Shown here piece after piece: positions 7,346-15,262 of a DNA stretch of 29,827 bases. How positions within the stretch are numbered: the first letter of the stretch is position 1; every line of letters starts with the position of its first letter. The notes beneath the pieces were generated by a model. The model had not been told where the DNA came from, did not search any database, and saw only the letters and a program-made list of their open reading frames with translations. The position numbers and the translations under genes were made by a program. The stretch comes from a virus, in the IMG/VR virus record IMGVR_UViG_3300042861_000440, positions 1 to 29,827 of that record; one strand, 5' to 3'.

Positions 7346-7743
7346 TCGTCACCCACTTCAAAATTCACACAGCTGGTGCAGATGTGCCACTTGTTCGTGT
7401 TCCCTCGGGTTACACACTCACCATGGATGCTGCACTGGTGTCTGGGTCCACAGCCACAGGATGGTTTTTCCTCAATTAGCATACCCAGATGAATACAGGG
7501 TTTTTTCAGTCTCATTTTTATCTGTGCTACCCTGACAGCCAACATTCTGGATGCGTGCTGTTCAGATGGGGTTTTAAGCCACTCTTGAACCTGTTCCCTG
7601 TGCTGGATCCATTCAGAAACTCTGGTCATCCAGTCATCTGGGAGTTTACCCCATGCAGACAGTTTCCTGTCATCATTCAGGTACAGGATGACTCCCACAC
7701 CTGCACAGTTTTCTACTATTTCTTCTGGTGTCATGTTGGGCAT
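7342..7743 (-). CDS. Hypothetical protein with C-terminal Cys-rich module
   Basis: This is a 133-residue protein. The first 80 residues are helical and begin with a predicted helix-turn segment (MTPEEIVENCAGVGVILYLNDDRKLSAWG). The last 45 residues carry seven Cys and several His (PCIHLGMLIEE, CGCGPRHQCSIHGEC, HICTSC), a pattern suggestive of a zinc-binding module. From memory, similar Cys-rich tails occur beside glycosyltransferases in phage-like regions of Planctomycetota. It overlaps the glycosyltransferase gene by 4 nt. Function is unknown; an adaptor for the modification enzyme is a guess. Confidence 0.65.
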   Translation of the reverse strand: MPNMTPEEIVENCAGVGVILYLNDDRKLSAWGKLPDDWMTRVSEWIQHREQVQEWLKTPSEQHASRMLAVRVAQIKMRLKKPCIHLGMLIEEKPSCGCGPRHQCSIHGECVTRGNTNKWHICTSCVNFEVGDE

Positions 7744-8162
7744 CCACAGGTAATAGGTCCACTGTTCTGATTATGTGTGGTCCCTGGTGCAAGTCCAGCA
7801 CTGGTGCATGTGCAGGTACCTGATCCTACTACTACCCCATATTGATTAGTACACCCTGTCAGTGGTACCCATTCTACTAAAAAAGCATCCCACCAGAAAC
7901 TACACTGTGTGCAGCTGCATCTGTTGGTGTTACCACCTAGTGTGCAGTTAATCTGGTACTCTTCGTCTTCATAGTTTCCCATCCGTGGTGGTGATGGACA
8001 TCCACAACAGGGTTCAGAGGAACCACTACCACCACCACATCCATCAATAATTGACCATGCATAGGACATAGTGGCTTCAAAATAAATCCACCGCCACAGG
8101 CATGAAGAACAGCCACATGCAGAAGTGCAGCAGTTGCAGGGTCCTATGTTGTATGTGGTCAT
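7731..8162 (-). CDS. Cys-rich putative virion protein
   Basis: In this 143-residue protein I count 19 Cys (about 13 percent). They occur in clusters such as CNCCTSACGCSSC (residues 9-21), CCGC, CSCTQC, CTC and a terminal CGC. The protein also has many aromatics (WRW, FWWDAFLVEW) and Gly/Ser linkers. No signal peptide or membrane segment is present. The gene follows the Ser-Gly repeat protein and overlaps the next gene by 13 bp, placing it in the tail-tip group. Many disulphides or bound metal are expected. The family is not formally recognised. Confidence 0.65.
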   Translation of the reverse strand: MTTYNIGPCNCCTSACGCSSCLWRWIYFEATMSYAWSIIDGCGGGSGSSEPCCGCPSPPRMGNYEDEEYQINCTLGGNTNRCSCTQCSFWWDAFLVEWVPLTGCTNQYGVVVGSGTCTCTSAGLAPGTTHNQNSGPITCGCPT

Positions 8163-8164
8163 GA

Positions 8165-9253
8165 TTACCCAGCTATTGTGATGGTGGTTTTGGTTACAAC
8201 AATACTACCATTCACACACTGCACATCTGTTACCACCTCTATGGTATTACCTGAACCACCACCAGAAGTGGAACCTGCACCAGATTGACTACCAGCCACT
8301 GATCCAGACAGCCCTGATCCACTGACCACAGAACCACTGGCCACTGATCCAGACACATCAGATCCAGACAGCACAGATCCACTATCCACTGATCCTGACA
8401 CACCAGATCCACTGGCTATTGACCCAGAATCCACCACAGAACCGCTGGTGATGACAGAACCACTGTCTACTGATCCTGACAGCACAGACCCACTGACAGC
8501 AGATCCAGACACACCAGAACCAGACCCAGATTCAGAACCACTGATGATCAGTCCACTATCTGGTGCAGATCCTGATTCAGCAGTACAGGGGACCAGCAGG
8601 GTTTCACCAAACACAGTACCTGGTGTGGTGGGGAATGTGCAGGGTCCACAACCATCAGTACAGGTGGTGGACTGTAGTGCCCACTGAATCCCAGTCCACC
8701 AGTAGTAACAGGTTCCTGTGCAGGGAGCAGACCCACTGCTGACCACAGATCCTGACACATCAGAACCAGATCCACTGACCACAGATCCACTGATGACAGA
8801 ACCACTGGCTACAGAACCAGAATCCACCACAGAACCACTGAACACACCAGAACCACTGCCTGATTCACCAGACCCAGATCCTGAATCCCCACTGGTCACA
8901 CCTGCTACCAGCTGCACCAGGTACACAATTTGGGAATCGGCACTGTAACCAGCGAGACGGCCCAGATACCTTTTTCTGGTCAGGTCATCATTGTTCACAT
9001 CCCTGATCAGAATGTCTGAAAATTCAGTGTATGTGTTTAGTTTTGAGTCGTATTTCAGCAGTTTTCCAGCGTAGTACCCATACCCATTCTTGGTGGTACT
9101 GGTGACCAGCACAGGGTGGATGATGGGACTGGTACTGGTTTCATAGTAAACATTATCTGAATTTCTGTTAGTCAATTGGCCAGATTCAAAGTCCAACAGC
9201 ATCCTGCTGATTCTGCTGAAACTGTCACCATCGACAAGATAACCACCAGCCAT
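8165..9253 (-). CDS. Modular tail-tip or adhesin-like protein with Ser-Gly repeats
   Basis: A 362-residue protein with GAGGTG ahead of its ATG. Residues 1-118 form a mixed alpha/beta N-terminal domain (SRISRMLLDFESGQLTNRN to YLVQLVAG). Residues 121-176 and 227-335 are SGS(V/D/A)-type repeats. Between them lies a compact Cys-rich module of about 45 residues (CTGTCYYWW to LVPC, 178-223) with six Cys and many aromatics. The C-terminus (VVTDVQCVNGSIVVTKTTITI) is a beta hairpin. The flexible repeats look like tethers presenting a binding module. A structural or host-contact role is inferred from the architecture and its place after the tape measure and tail genes. Confidence 0.7.
   Translation of the reverse strand: MAGGYLVDGDSFSRISRMLLDFESGQLTNRNSDNVYYETSTSPIIHPVLVTSTTKNGYGYYAGKLLKYDSKLNTYTEFSDILIRDVNNDDLTRKRYLGRLAGYSADSQIVYLVQLVAGVTSGDSGSGSGESGSGSGVFSGSVVDSGSVASGSVISGSVVSGSGSDVSGSVVSSGSAPCTGTCYYWWTGIQWALQSTTCTDGCGPCTFPTTPGTVFGETLLVPCTAESGSAPDSGLIISGSESGSGSGVSGSAVSGSVLSGSVDSGSVITSGSVVDSGSIASGSGVSGSVDSGSVLSGSDVSGSVASGSVVSGSGLSGSVAGSQSGAGSTSGGGSGNTIEVVTDVQCVNGSIVVTKTTITIAG
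8249..8575 (-). repeat. Ser-Gly-Ser coding repeat, long block
   Basis: The minus strand encodes about 109 residues built on SGSV, SGSD, SGSG and DSGS units (residues 227-335 of the adhesin-like protein). The DNA is a degenerate repeat of about 12-15 bases dominated by GATCC, CCACTG and CCAGA on the plus strand. Such tracts change length easily by slippage or recombination. Confidence 0.85.
8726..8893 (-). repeat. Ser-Gly-Ser coding repeat, short block
   Basis: This is a shorter block with the same repeat logic, coding for residues 121-176. It is separated from the long block by the Cys-rich module. The shared units suggest expansion from a common repeat, with the module inserted or kept between two linkers. 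Confidence 0.85.
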
Positions 9254-9265
9254 GGGACACCTCTT

Positions 9266-10147
9266 TTATAGGCTGGGGAACGCGATTCTGGGGTAAACAT
9301 GGAACACCTGGTAGGTTGCAGTTTCGCTAGGCTTCCGTGCGAAACCGAATTCATCCAGATAGACTGGTGTCGAAACTATACCACCCAGAGGTGATATAAT
9401 GTCCTCGAATTCGTCCAGAACCACAGACCGTTGACGTTTCCCAACATTCGCAATAACAAAAGACCACCCATCTGGTCTGTACTCGAATACTAGTGTCCAG
9501 TGCCAGTAGGAAATACCATCCTCAAAAACCCTGTTTGCATTAACAGAATTCAATTTTGCAAGCCCTGCACCAACAGCATACGGTCCCAGAATGAAAGAAG
9601 CCTGATTCAGTTTCCCGATGGATGCTATCCATGTGGATGTGACTGGATTCAGGCTGTTCAATCCCACTGTGATGGTTGCCCCACCCTTGACTATTTCAAC
9701 AGGTGGTAGGAATGGATCACCAGCAGAATTAGCTATTTTCACCCCGAACCTGTCGAATTTCACAGCCAGTGGGTAACTGGTGGTACTGACTGTGTAATCC
9801 CGTGGACGTAGCAGTGGGTTTTCCACCCTCTCTGCTGGGTCCTGTCCATCCTGTTGGGTTTCTTGTTCTGGTGATTCATTGACTATGTATGAATACTGGA
9901 CAGTGATTCTCCACAGGTAGGGGTCACCCTGATCCTGTGTGGGTGTGATACTGGTGCAGTAGGCTTTCAGATCCTCTGGATATTTTGACCAGATTGCTGG
10001 AAGTGACGGATGACTGGCTGCATACGCTGGACCATATGCCCAGTCATTAGTCCTGACTAGGAAAACCCTGGTGTAGGTCCTCTGGTATTTCTGGTCCACA
10101 TTAGCTGTGCGACCTTCTGCCACTTCCACAAAATGTGTATATGCCAT
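9266..10147 (-). CDS. Putative tail-tip/distal tail structural protein
   Basis: This 293-residue protein sits directly downstream of the tape measure, where siphoviruses encode distal tail or baseplate proteins. It is beta-rich throughout (RRTYTRVFLVRT-like N-terminal strand, YLWRITVQYSYIV, YPLAVKFDRFGVKI, YWHWTLVFEYRPDGW) with no signal peptide. AAGGA precedes the ATG by 8 nt. It resembles conserved but unnamed phage proteins that I recall from similar genomes. Its local CpG content is somewhat higher than that of its neighbours. Confidence 0.65.
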   Translation of the reverse strand: MAYTHFVEVAEGRTANVDQKYQRTYTRVFLVRTNDWAYGPAYAASHPSLPAIWSKYPEDLKAYCTSITPTQDQGDPYLWRITVQYSYIVNESPEQETQQDGQDPAERVENPLLRPRDYTVSTTSYPLAVKFDRFGVKIANSAGDPFLPPVEIVKGGATITVGLNSLNPVTSTWIASIGKLNQASFILGPYAVGAGLAKLNSVNANRVFEDGISYWHWTLVFEYRPDGWSFVIANVGKRQRSVVLDEFEDIISPLGGIVSTPVYLDEFGFARKPSETATYQVFHVYPRIAFPSL

Positions 10148-10159
10148 GGTATGTATCCT

Positions 10160-12133
10160 TTATTTAGGTGCAACAGCCACAGCTGGTTTTCCTTTTGCTG
10201 CATTCGCTGCAGCTTCCTTTTGTGCGTCTGCAATGCGCTTCTGTTCGTTTAGCTGTGCCTGTGCGAACACACCAGCTTCATTAGCTGCAATGACCAGCTT
10301 GTCCAGCCGTTCCACCTGTAGTTCTGACTGTCTAGCCTGGTTCAGCATTGCAGCCTTTAGTTGGCTCTGGAAGTCCTGTTCAGTCAATTGCATCTTAGCC
10401 CTGATTTCCTGTTCCACTGCTGCACTGGATCCCCTAGTCATGGTCTGGGGTAGGTTCTGATCTGGGGCTGTCCCAAAATCCTTGATCAGTTGTTCAAGAT
10501 CCTTTCCTACCTGTCGTCTTAATCCCTGTTTGAATTTCAGGTTCAGTGCTGCATCTGCACCAACTGCCTGTTTAGCTTGATTCAGGCTGTCTGTGATCTT
10601 CCTGCTAAATTCTTCCATTGCAGTGGCATTAGCACGCATCAGATCCAGTGTCTTTACTTTCAGATCCTTATTTATCATTTCCAGATCTTCTACGCGTTGC
10701 TTTTCTTGTTTGCCCACATCCTTAAGACCTTTAACCACATTAGCGTTTGCTTCTGCTGCTTTGTTTGCAGCTTCTGCTGCAGCTTTGTCCCCAGCTGCAG
10801 CCCTTTCCCTTGCTTTATTCAACACACCTAATGCTGTCGCCTGCATTTGTGCAAAATTGATTTCACCCAGTTTAATAGGTTCTGCTCTTTTAGCTGCAGC
10901 AATAGCAGGTGCATTAGCTTTCACCTCATCTGGAAGCATCCTATTGGCTAGGCTGTTTGGATCCCTCACACCCATGGGATCTGGTGCATTTTTGGCTATT
11001 CTGGTAGCCATTTCTGCTTCTGCATTAGCTAGCCAGTTCGCCAGTTCCACCACCTGTTTGGCAATCTGTTGGATGACTTCTGCAAGTCCTGCACCAGCTT
11101 TCACCAGTGTTTCTGCAATTTCAAAAGTCATGTCCCTGGCACCAGCAAACACTTTTTCTAATTGCATGCCCTTTTTAGGATCAATTGCAAGTCCCAGACT
11201 TTCTGAAATCTGGTCAATGATAATCTTCACACCTTCCATACCGCCCCTGAATACAGCAATAACACGTTCAGGGTTCAGGGCATTGATCAGGCTTTCACCC
11301 ACGCTAGTAAGCATGGCCGTAAACCCTTCCTGCAATTTGTCCAGCTGTCTGGTGAATGTTGCACCGATTCCTTCTGCTGCAGCCTGTGCAGCAGGGTTAT
11401 TACTTGCCCTGAATACGGCTGCAACAGCAGTACTGGACAAAACTGCACCATCTTTTACCTTTTGCATTGCAGTTTCGACGTTGTGTGCTTCACCTGTGAC
11501 TATTGACAGTTCCTGTGCAAGTGCTTCAAAAACTTTCAAACCACTGGCTTGTAGACTTTGTAACGGTCCCTCGGTTGCTGTGGCTGAACCCCGTAGCTGT
11601 GCGATGGAACCAGCCACAGCATCTGCACCAGCTGCACCACCACCCAATATCTGGACAGCATTGCCCAGCCTTGCCATGGTGTTCCCTGCAGCCTGCACAG
11701 ACAGACCCAGCCCAGTTAATGTGGTAAGTGATTTTGTTAGGCTAGCCAGTGGGATTCCAGTGTCTGAAGCCTGCTTTTGCAGCTTCCTGAATGCATCGAC
11801 ACCCTGCACAGCAGAACCAGCCATGTACCCTAGCTTGATCTGTGTGGCTTGTGCATCACTACCCAACTTAAGGATTGCCATAGATGCCTGAATTGGTGCA
11901 ACTATTAGTGTGTCAATTCCCATTTTTAACAGACTAAAACCTGACATAATTTCTGTCAGACCACCTAATCCCATAGATTCTGCACCAGGTGCTTTAATTG
12001 CTTTCATTTTGTCATTAGTGGATTTAGCTGTATCCCCAACTTTTTTTAGATTCTTTTCTATTGATGCTGCGCCCTTTTCAGCCTGTTCCCCATTCCAGCC
12101 CATCTGGACAGACATTTTTGCAATACTAGCCAT
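10160..12133 (-). CDS. Tail tape measure protein
   Basis: A 657-residue, largely helical, Ala/Lys/Gln-rich protein placed between the tail chaperones and distal tail genes. It begins with MASIAKMSVQMGWNGEQAEKG. It has a hydrophobic central segment (from IMSGFSLLKMGIDTLIVAPIQ), long helices with heptads from about residue 430 to 640, and a low-complexity Ala/Lys tail. Tape measures set tail length. Using the usual rule of roughly 0.15 nm per residue, this would give a tail near 100 nm. GGGGACAG precedes the ATG and the gene overlaps the chaperone frame by 8 nt. A 432-codon antisense frame inside is treated as a shadow. Confidence 0.9.
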   Translation of the reverse strand: MASIAKMSVQMGWNGEQAEKGAASIEKNLKKVGDTAKSTNDKMKAIKAPGAESMGLGGLTEIMSGFSLLKMGIDTLIVAPIQASMAILKLGSDAQATQIKLGYMAGSAVQGVDAFRKLQKQASDTGIPLASLTKSLTTLTGLGLSVQAAGNTMARLGNAVQILGGGAAGADAVAGSIAQLRGSATATEGPLQSLQASGLKVFEALAQELSIVTGEAHNVETAMQKVKDGAVLSSTAVAAVFRASNNPAAQAAAEGIGATFTRQLDKLQEGFTAMLTSVGESLINALNPERVIAVFRGGMEGVKIIIDQISESLGLAIDPKKGMQLEKVFAGARDMTFEIAETLVKAGAGLAEVIQQIAKQVVELANWLANAEAEMATRIAKNAPDPMGVRDPNSLANRMLPDEVKANAPAIAAAKRAEPIKLGEINFAQMQATALGVLNKARERAAAGDKAAAEAANKAAEANANVVKGLKDVGKQEKQRVEDLEMINKDLKVKTLDLMRANATAMEEFSRKITDSLNQAKQAVGADAALNLKFKQGLRRQVGKDLEQLIKDFGTAPDQNLPQTMTRGSSAAVEQEIRAKMQLTEQDFQSQLKAAMLNQARQSELQVERLDKLVIAANEAGVFAQAQLNEQKRIADAQKEAAANAAKGKPAVAVAPK

Positions 12134-12479
12134 TGTCTGTCCCCTTGACTGGGACCAGTCCCAGACTGGTCAGGTACATTTTGGCTGCAGCCAGTTCGTC
12201 CAGGCTAGCCACTTTTTTCTGTTCTGCCGGTTTTGATTCTACACTTTTTGGTTCTGGGATTGCACATGGATCAACAGGTAAAAAGTCCTGAACTTTAGAT
12301 TGTGATGACCATGCAGCCACAGAAGCCCATGCAGCAACAGCCCCCCGAACATCAGCCCTGTACTCTCCCCATGGGTCTAGCCAAGCCAGTGCTACCCATT
12401 CAGTTAATTCAGAACTGGACAGCCTCTGTTCTAATTCGGCAACAGTGCAGCCCAGATGACCAGCCAGACGGAACATCAC
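12126..12479 (-). CDS. Tail assembly chaperone, T-like extension (made by -1 frameshift)
   Basis: This frame encodes a 117-residue DUF4035/gpT-like segment (LAGHLGCTVAELEQRLSSSELTEWVALAWLDPWGEYRADVRG), followed by a Pro/Lys linker and a short helix. It has only a GTG start and no good ribosome site of its own. The open frame extends upstream to meet the slippery site of the preceding gene, so it is probably translated as the tail of a G-T fusion (about 237 residues in total). Lambda gpGT bridges the tape measure and tube protein during tail assembly. Confidence 0.82.
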   Translation of the reverse strand: MMFRLAGHLGCTVAELEQRLSSSELTEWVALAWLDPWGEYRADVRGAVAAWASVAAWSSQSKVQDFLPVDPCAIPEPKSVESKPAEQKKVASLDELAAAKMYLTSLGLVPVKGTDNG

Positions 12480-12499
12480 CCGCCTGACTGGTCTTTTTC

Positions 12500-12838
12500 T
12501 TAGTTTTTTTCCACTTCCTCAGTCTTCAATCCACATAACAGTGCAGCCTGGTCCCACAGCCTGTCCACCACATGTGCTGGTAAACTGCTGATGGTGGACA
12601 CCTCTGCATCTGTGAACAGCCTGTTTCCATCCTGATCACAGATCGACAGGATCAGCAGTCTAGCCCTGAAATCTGTGTACTTACTCTGCCCCTGCTGGTC
12701 GATCTGGTAACCATCATACTGGTCCCTCTGACCAGCTGTGATGTCCCTTAAATGAATAGTCCCACCCCATTCTGGGACTGGGACTTCTATGATTTTGGGC
12801 CTAGCCTGTGCTAGCAGCTGTTCCCTGTTCAGACCCAT
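12500..12838 (-). CDS. Tail assembly chaperone, G-like
   Basis: A 112-residue protein between the tail tube and tape measure. It begins MGLNREQLLAQARPKIIEVPVPEWGGTIHLRDITAGQRD, the typical pattern of phage tail chaperones (a strand with VPVPEWGG, then an activating LRDITAGQRD helix). A helical C-terminus ends VEKN at the slippery site. GAGGTGA precedes the ATG. It is expected to coat the tape measure before tail polymerisation; most product stops here and a minority shifts to the longer form. Confidence 0.88.
   Translation of the reverse strand: MGLNREQLLAQARPKIIEVPVPEWGGTIHLRDITAGQRDQYDGYQIDQQGQSKYTDFRARLLILSICDQDGNRLFTDAEVSTISSLPAHVVDRLWDQAALLCGLKTEEVEKN
12503..12509 (-). promoter_or_regulatory. 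-1 ribosomal frameshift site (A AAA AAC)
   Basis: On the minus strand the last codons of the upstream chaperone read GTG GAA AAA AAC TAA. The heptamer A AAA AAC fits X XXY YYZ in phase and is directly followed by the zero-frame stop. Slipping back one base yields CTA AGA AAA AGA CCA and continues without a stop into the 12126-12479 frame. This is the expected arrangement for siphovirus tail chaperones. Confidence 0.9.
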
Positions 12839-12850
12839 ACATCACCTCAA

Positions 12851-13282
12851 TTAGTACTTGTCAGACCGTTGTAGAGTAACCGTGTATTGCAGTGCATCAT
12901 CAGACGCTGCAATTTCAGGTTCACCCACTTCTGTCACATACCCATCATATTGGAACAGGTCATCAATCGTGGAACCCGATGAAAGGTTTATTGTGATTCT
13001 GGTGTGTGTTCCAGAAGTCAATCGGGTTTTAAGAGTAGTTATCTGGTTAGTGGCTGTGGCTGTGTCATCCAGATAAAACGTAATCTGCAATGTACCCTTG
13101 TCATTCCTGCTGGGTAACCGCTGCAAGGTGGTATCACCCAGTGCTGTCACATCAGCCATAGCACGCGTAACAGCAGAACCACCGATACTTTTTACATTGG
13201 TTAACACAGCAGCTGTGCCAGGTGTCCCTGCTGTCAATGTATTGATTGAAGCCACTGCACCCGCTGGAAACTGAATCGCCAT
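12851..13282 (-). CDS. Major tail tube protein
   Basis: This 143-residue beta-rich protein lies directly upstream of the chaperones. The segments GSAVTRAMADVTALGDTTLQRLPSRNDKGTLQITFYLDDTA and the final YTVTLQRSDKY match the tube-protein pattern of HK97/lambda-type phages: a beta-sandwich that rings into hexamers. AAGGGGGGTG sits just before the ATG, a very strong ribosome site fitting a major structural protein. Confidence 0.85.
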   Translation of the reverse strand: MAIQFPAGAVASINTLTAGTPGTAAVLTNVKSIGGSAVTRAMADVTALGDTTLQRLPSRNDKGTLQITFYLDDTATATNQITTLKTRLTSGTHTRITINLSSGSTIDDLFQYDGYVTEVGEPEIAASDDALQYTVTLQRSDKY

Positions 13283-13294
13283 GGATCACCCCCC

Positions 13295-13711
13295 TTATGT
13301 TATTTCATAGGACCCTATTACATCCACTGTCGTGGTTCGGACTGGTTCATCTGCACCGTCTGCAAGGAATTCAGCTATGTCCCCTTCGTCATCCACCCGT
13401 AATGTGTGGACAGTGACACCAGACATAACAGTTCTTGTTGAAGCCAGTGCGATCTTCGATGTTATCCAGTCCACCACAGTCTGAACACCAGATCTGGTGG
13501 TAGCTGCACAGGCGAATGTCACCCGCTCAGTGTAGTAAATGCTGGTATTCCCCACTAGCTGTGTTCTCTGTCTGGACACACCAGCGTAGTGAACGAATGG
13601 TAGTGGTAGACCAGTCCCTGTGACCTCTGGACTGATTCCACCAGGTATGGTTGCTGCATACCCTGTTTGTTCTGTCAGGTAGGTCCTGAGAACCTTCCCT
13701 AGTAGACTCAT
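13295..13711 (-). CDS. Tail completion/terminator protein (DUF3168-like)
   Basis: A 138-residue protein with the gene order and pattern of DUF3168 tail proteins: an N-terminal helix (LGKVLRTYLTEQTGY), an IPGGISPEVTGTGLPLPFVHYAGV strand region, a central RVTFACAATTR strand, a helix (VQTVVDWITSKIA) and C-terminal strands ending TTTVDVIGSYEI. The family caps the tail tube. Start and stop signals overlap the neighbouring gp10-like gene by 4 nt. Confidence 0.85.
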   Translation of the reverse strand: MSLLGKVLRTYLTEQTGYAATIPGGISPEVTGTGLPLPFVHYAGVSRQRTQLVGNTSIYYTERVTFACAATTRSGVQTVVDWITSKIALASTRTVMSGVTVHTLRVDDEGDIAEFLADGADEPVRTTTVDVIGSYEIT

Positions 13712-14316
13712 GATGTTTCCCCATTACTGACAGGGGAAGCTTTTCCAGCCTTGACCAGCTTTTCAATTTCTTTATTGACGCTGTCTGATGTAATCGAAAC
13801 AGCCTGTGATTTCGATGCATCCATCGCTGGTCTAAGGAATGGTCTAGCTGGGACCTGTACCATTCTCCCACTGCGCCACAGCTTGTTCATGGAACCATTC
13901 TCTACCAGATGGGAATACCTGCTGGGTTCAATGGAAACCGTGGTGTTTTTGTATGTTGGCTGACCCTTAGCCCGTTTGTACCACTTGACCCAGCCAACAG
14001 TTCCCATTCCTTTTTTTGCACCGATTATCCCTATCCATGTGGATGTGCCCTGTGCGTTTTTTGGCTTTCTAGCCACATTCGTTATAGACTTTTTAAGTGA
14101 CCCACTGGAACCATACATGGCTACACTTTTGCTACCTATCCTGATGGACTTTCTTCTACTTGGTGCCCGTGCTTTTGCAGCATTCTTGACTATTCGACCA
14201 GTCATGGTTGCAGACCGTTTGAATGCTGCATTCAGGGATTTGGGGAAGTCTCCCAGCATCCTTTTCATCAGATCCAGCCCCTGCACATGCAGATCTATAC
14301 CGAATGGTCTACCCAT
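13708..14316 (-). CDS. HK97 gp10-like head-tail protein
   Basis: ATG 14316 is chosen because it overlaps the previous stop (TGATG). The frame is open another 423 nt upstream, but that part is antisense-like shadow over the adaptor gene. In the 202-residue product, the pattern of an N-terminal helix, KNAAKARAPSRRKSIRIGSK, an SRYSHLVENGS turn and ARPFLRPAMDA is diagnostic of HK97 gp10-type proteins (aromatic-x-x-LVE then PARPFLRPA). These sit at the neck. The middle is unusually basic. Confidence 0.88.
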   Translation of the reverse strand: MGRPFGIDLHVQGLDLMKRMLGDFPKSLNAAFKRSATMTGRIVKNAAKARAPSRRKSIRIGSKSVAMYGSSGSLKKSITNVARKPKNAQGTSTWIGIIGAKKGMGTVGWVKWYKRAKGQPTYKNTTVSIEPSRYSHLVENGSMNKLWRSGRMVQVPARPFLRPAMDASKSQAVSITSDSVNKEIEKLVKAGKASPVSNGETS

Positions 14317-14645
14317 CACGGCTGTTCCTCGATAGCCACAATTTTCATGAACTTTCTTTCCCCATCCAGTGGGATCACAGACTGGATGTTCAGGGTTTTG
14401 TTTTCCCAGATCATTCTGTGTGTCATGGCTACTGTGTACAGGGTCCTGATGACTACCTGGTATGTGACCAGACCAGACAGCTGTCCAGCCTGCTGAACCT
14501 CTGTCCCACCCTGTGCGATGACTTGCCCCCACACCGTGGTGTAGGTGGTCCAGCTTCTGATGGGCTGTCCATAGCTGTCCACAGTGTCTGTGGGAGACTG
14601 TAGGATCAGCCTGTGTCTCATTGTGCCGATAGTAGTTAGGGGCAT
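14316..14645 (-). CDS. Head closure/head-tail adaptor protein
   Basis: A 109-residue beta-barrel protein of the phage head-tail joining family (SPP1 gp16/HK97 gp7-like). The signature is MRHRLILQSPTDTVDSYGQPIRSWTTYTTVWGQVIA, then a helix and strands ending with KTLNIQSVIPLDGERKFMKIVA. It closes the connector after packaging. Gene overlaps on both sides (1 nt upstream and TGATG downstream) fit the coupled late operon. ATG 14621 (MRHRLIL) is a possible later start. Confidence 0.88.
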   Translation of the reverse strand: MPLTTIGTMRHRLILQSPTDTVDSYGQPIRSWTTYTTVWGQVIAQGGTEVQQAGQLSGLVTYQVVIRTLYTVAMTHRMIWENKTLNIQSVIPLDGERKFMKIVAIEEQP

Positions 14646-15262
14646 TAGTTGTATCCCCCTGAATCATGCAGGGACAGAATGTTAGCCAGTGCCAGTGGGA
14701 CTTCGGTCCCATAGCTTCCCACTGCGTCCCGGTGTTCATACCAGTGGGCTGTCAGAATTTTGACAGCCATTCTCAGGAGTGGTGGGACTGCACCAGGTGC
14801 AGAACCATATCCAGCAACAAAATCCACCTCTACTGCACCCCGCTGGTAGACCAGAGTGACAGGCCACAACATGGTAGCAGGCAGTACTATTCTGGGTGGG
14901 TTATCGTCCAACAACAGTTCATAATCAACATCCAGAACCATGGTCTGCTGGTTACCATCACCATCCCAGTATTTGATTCTGGGTGTGTCATAATTCACAC
15001 CTGAGATTGTTGCAGATGGTGCAGTAATGGCTGGGATTCTGGGTAATTCAATATCGTCCCATGCAGGGAAAGCGTCTAGTGTCAGTCTGTAGGCTGTGTA
15101 GATTAAAGTCTTTTTTGTGTGTCTTTCAACATATTCCCTAGCTGCAGCCATAATCCCAGCTATGGTGGAATCATCATCTGTGCTGTCAACACGGCAGTAG
15201 GCTTTCACCTCTGCTAAGGTGCAGGGTTCCACAGCAGGCTGGGCCAACACCTTTAGGTTCAT
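14645..15262 (-). CDS. Head-tail connector (gp6-like)
   Basis: This is a 205-residue protein. The first 70 residues match the helical gp6/gp15 connector domain (PAVEPCTLAEVKAYCRVDSTDDDSTIAGIMAAAREYVERHTKKTL). A beta-rich insert follows, then the closing helices PPLLRMAVKILTAHWYEHRDAVGSYGTEVPLALANIL, typical of the family. It forms a ring below the portal. It is longer than many homologues, chiefly because of the beta insert at residues 75-160. Confidence 0.9.
   Translation of the reverse strand: MNLKVLAQPAVEPCTLAEVKAYCRVDSTDDDSTIAGIMAAAREYVERHTKKTLIYTAYRLTLDAFPAWDDIELPRIPAITAPSATISGVNYDTPRIKYWDGDGNQQTMVLDVDYELLLDDNPPRIVLPATMLWPVTLVYQRGAVEVDFVAGYGSAPGAVPPLLRMAVKILTAHWYEHRDAVGSYGTEVPLALANILSLHDSGGYN

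Noticed and set aside
10593-11891. A 432-codon plus-strand frame antisense to the tape measure
   Set aside because: It mirrors the Ala/Gln/Lys-rich tape measure codons, reads as Ala/Ser/Pro-rich sequence with no domain, and opposes a clear late gene.
14317-14739. Upstream extension of the gp10-like frame
   Set aside because: It overlaps the well-identified head closure gene in another frame and is rich in His, Trp and Thr without domain pattern. The TGATG start at 14316 is far better.
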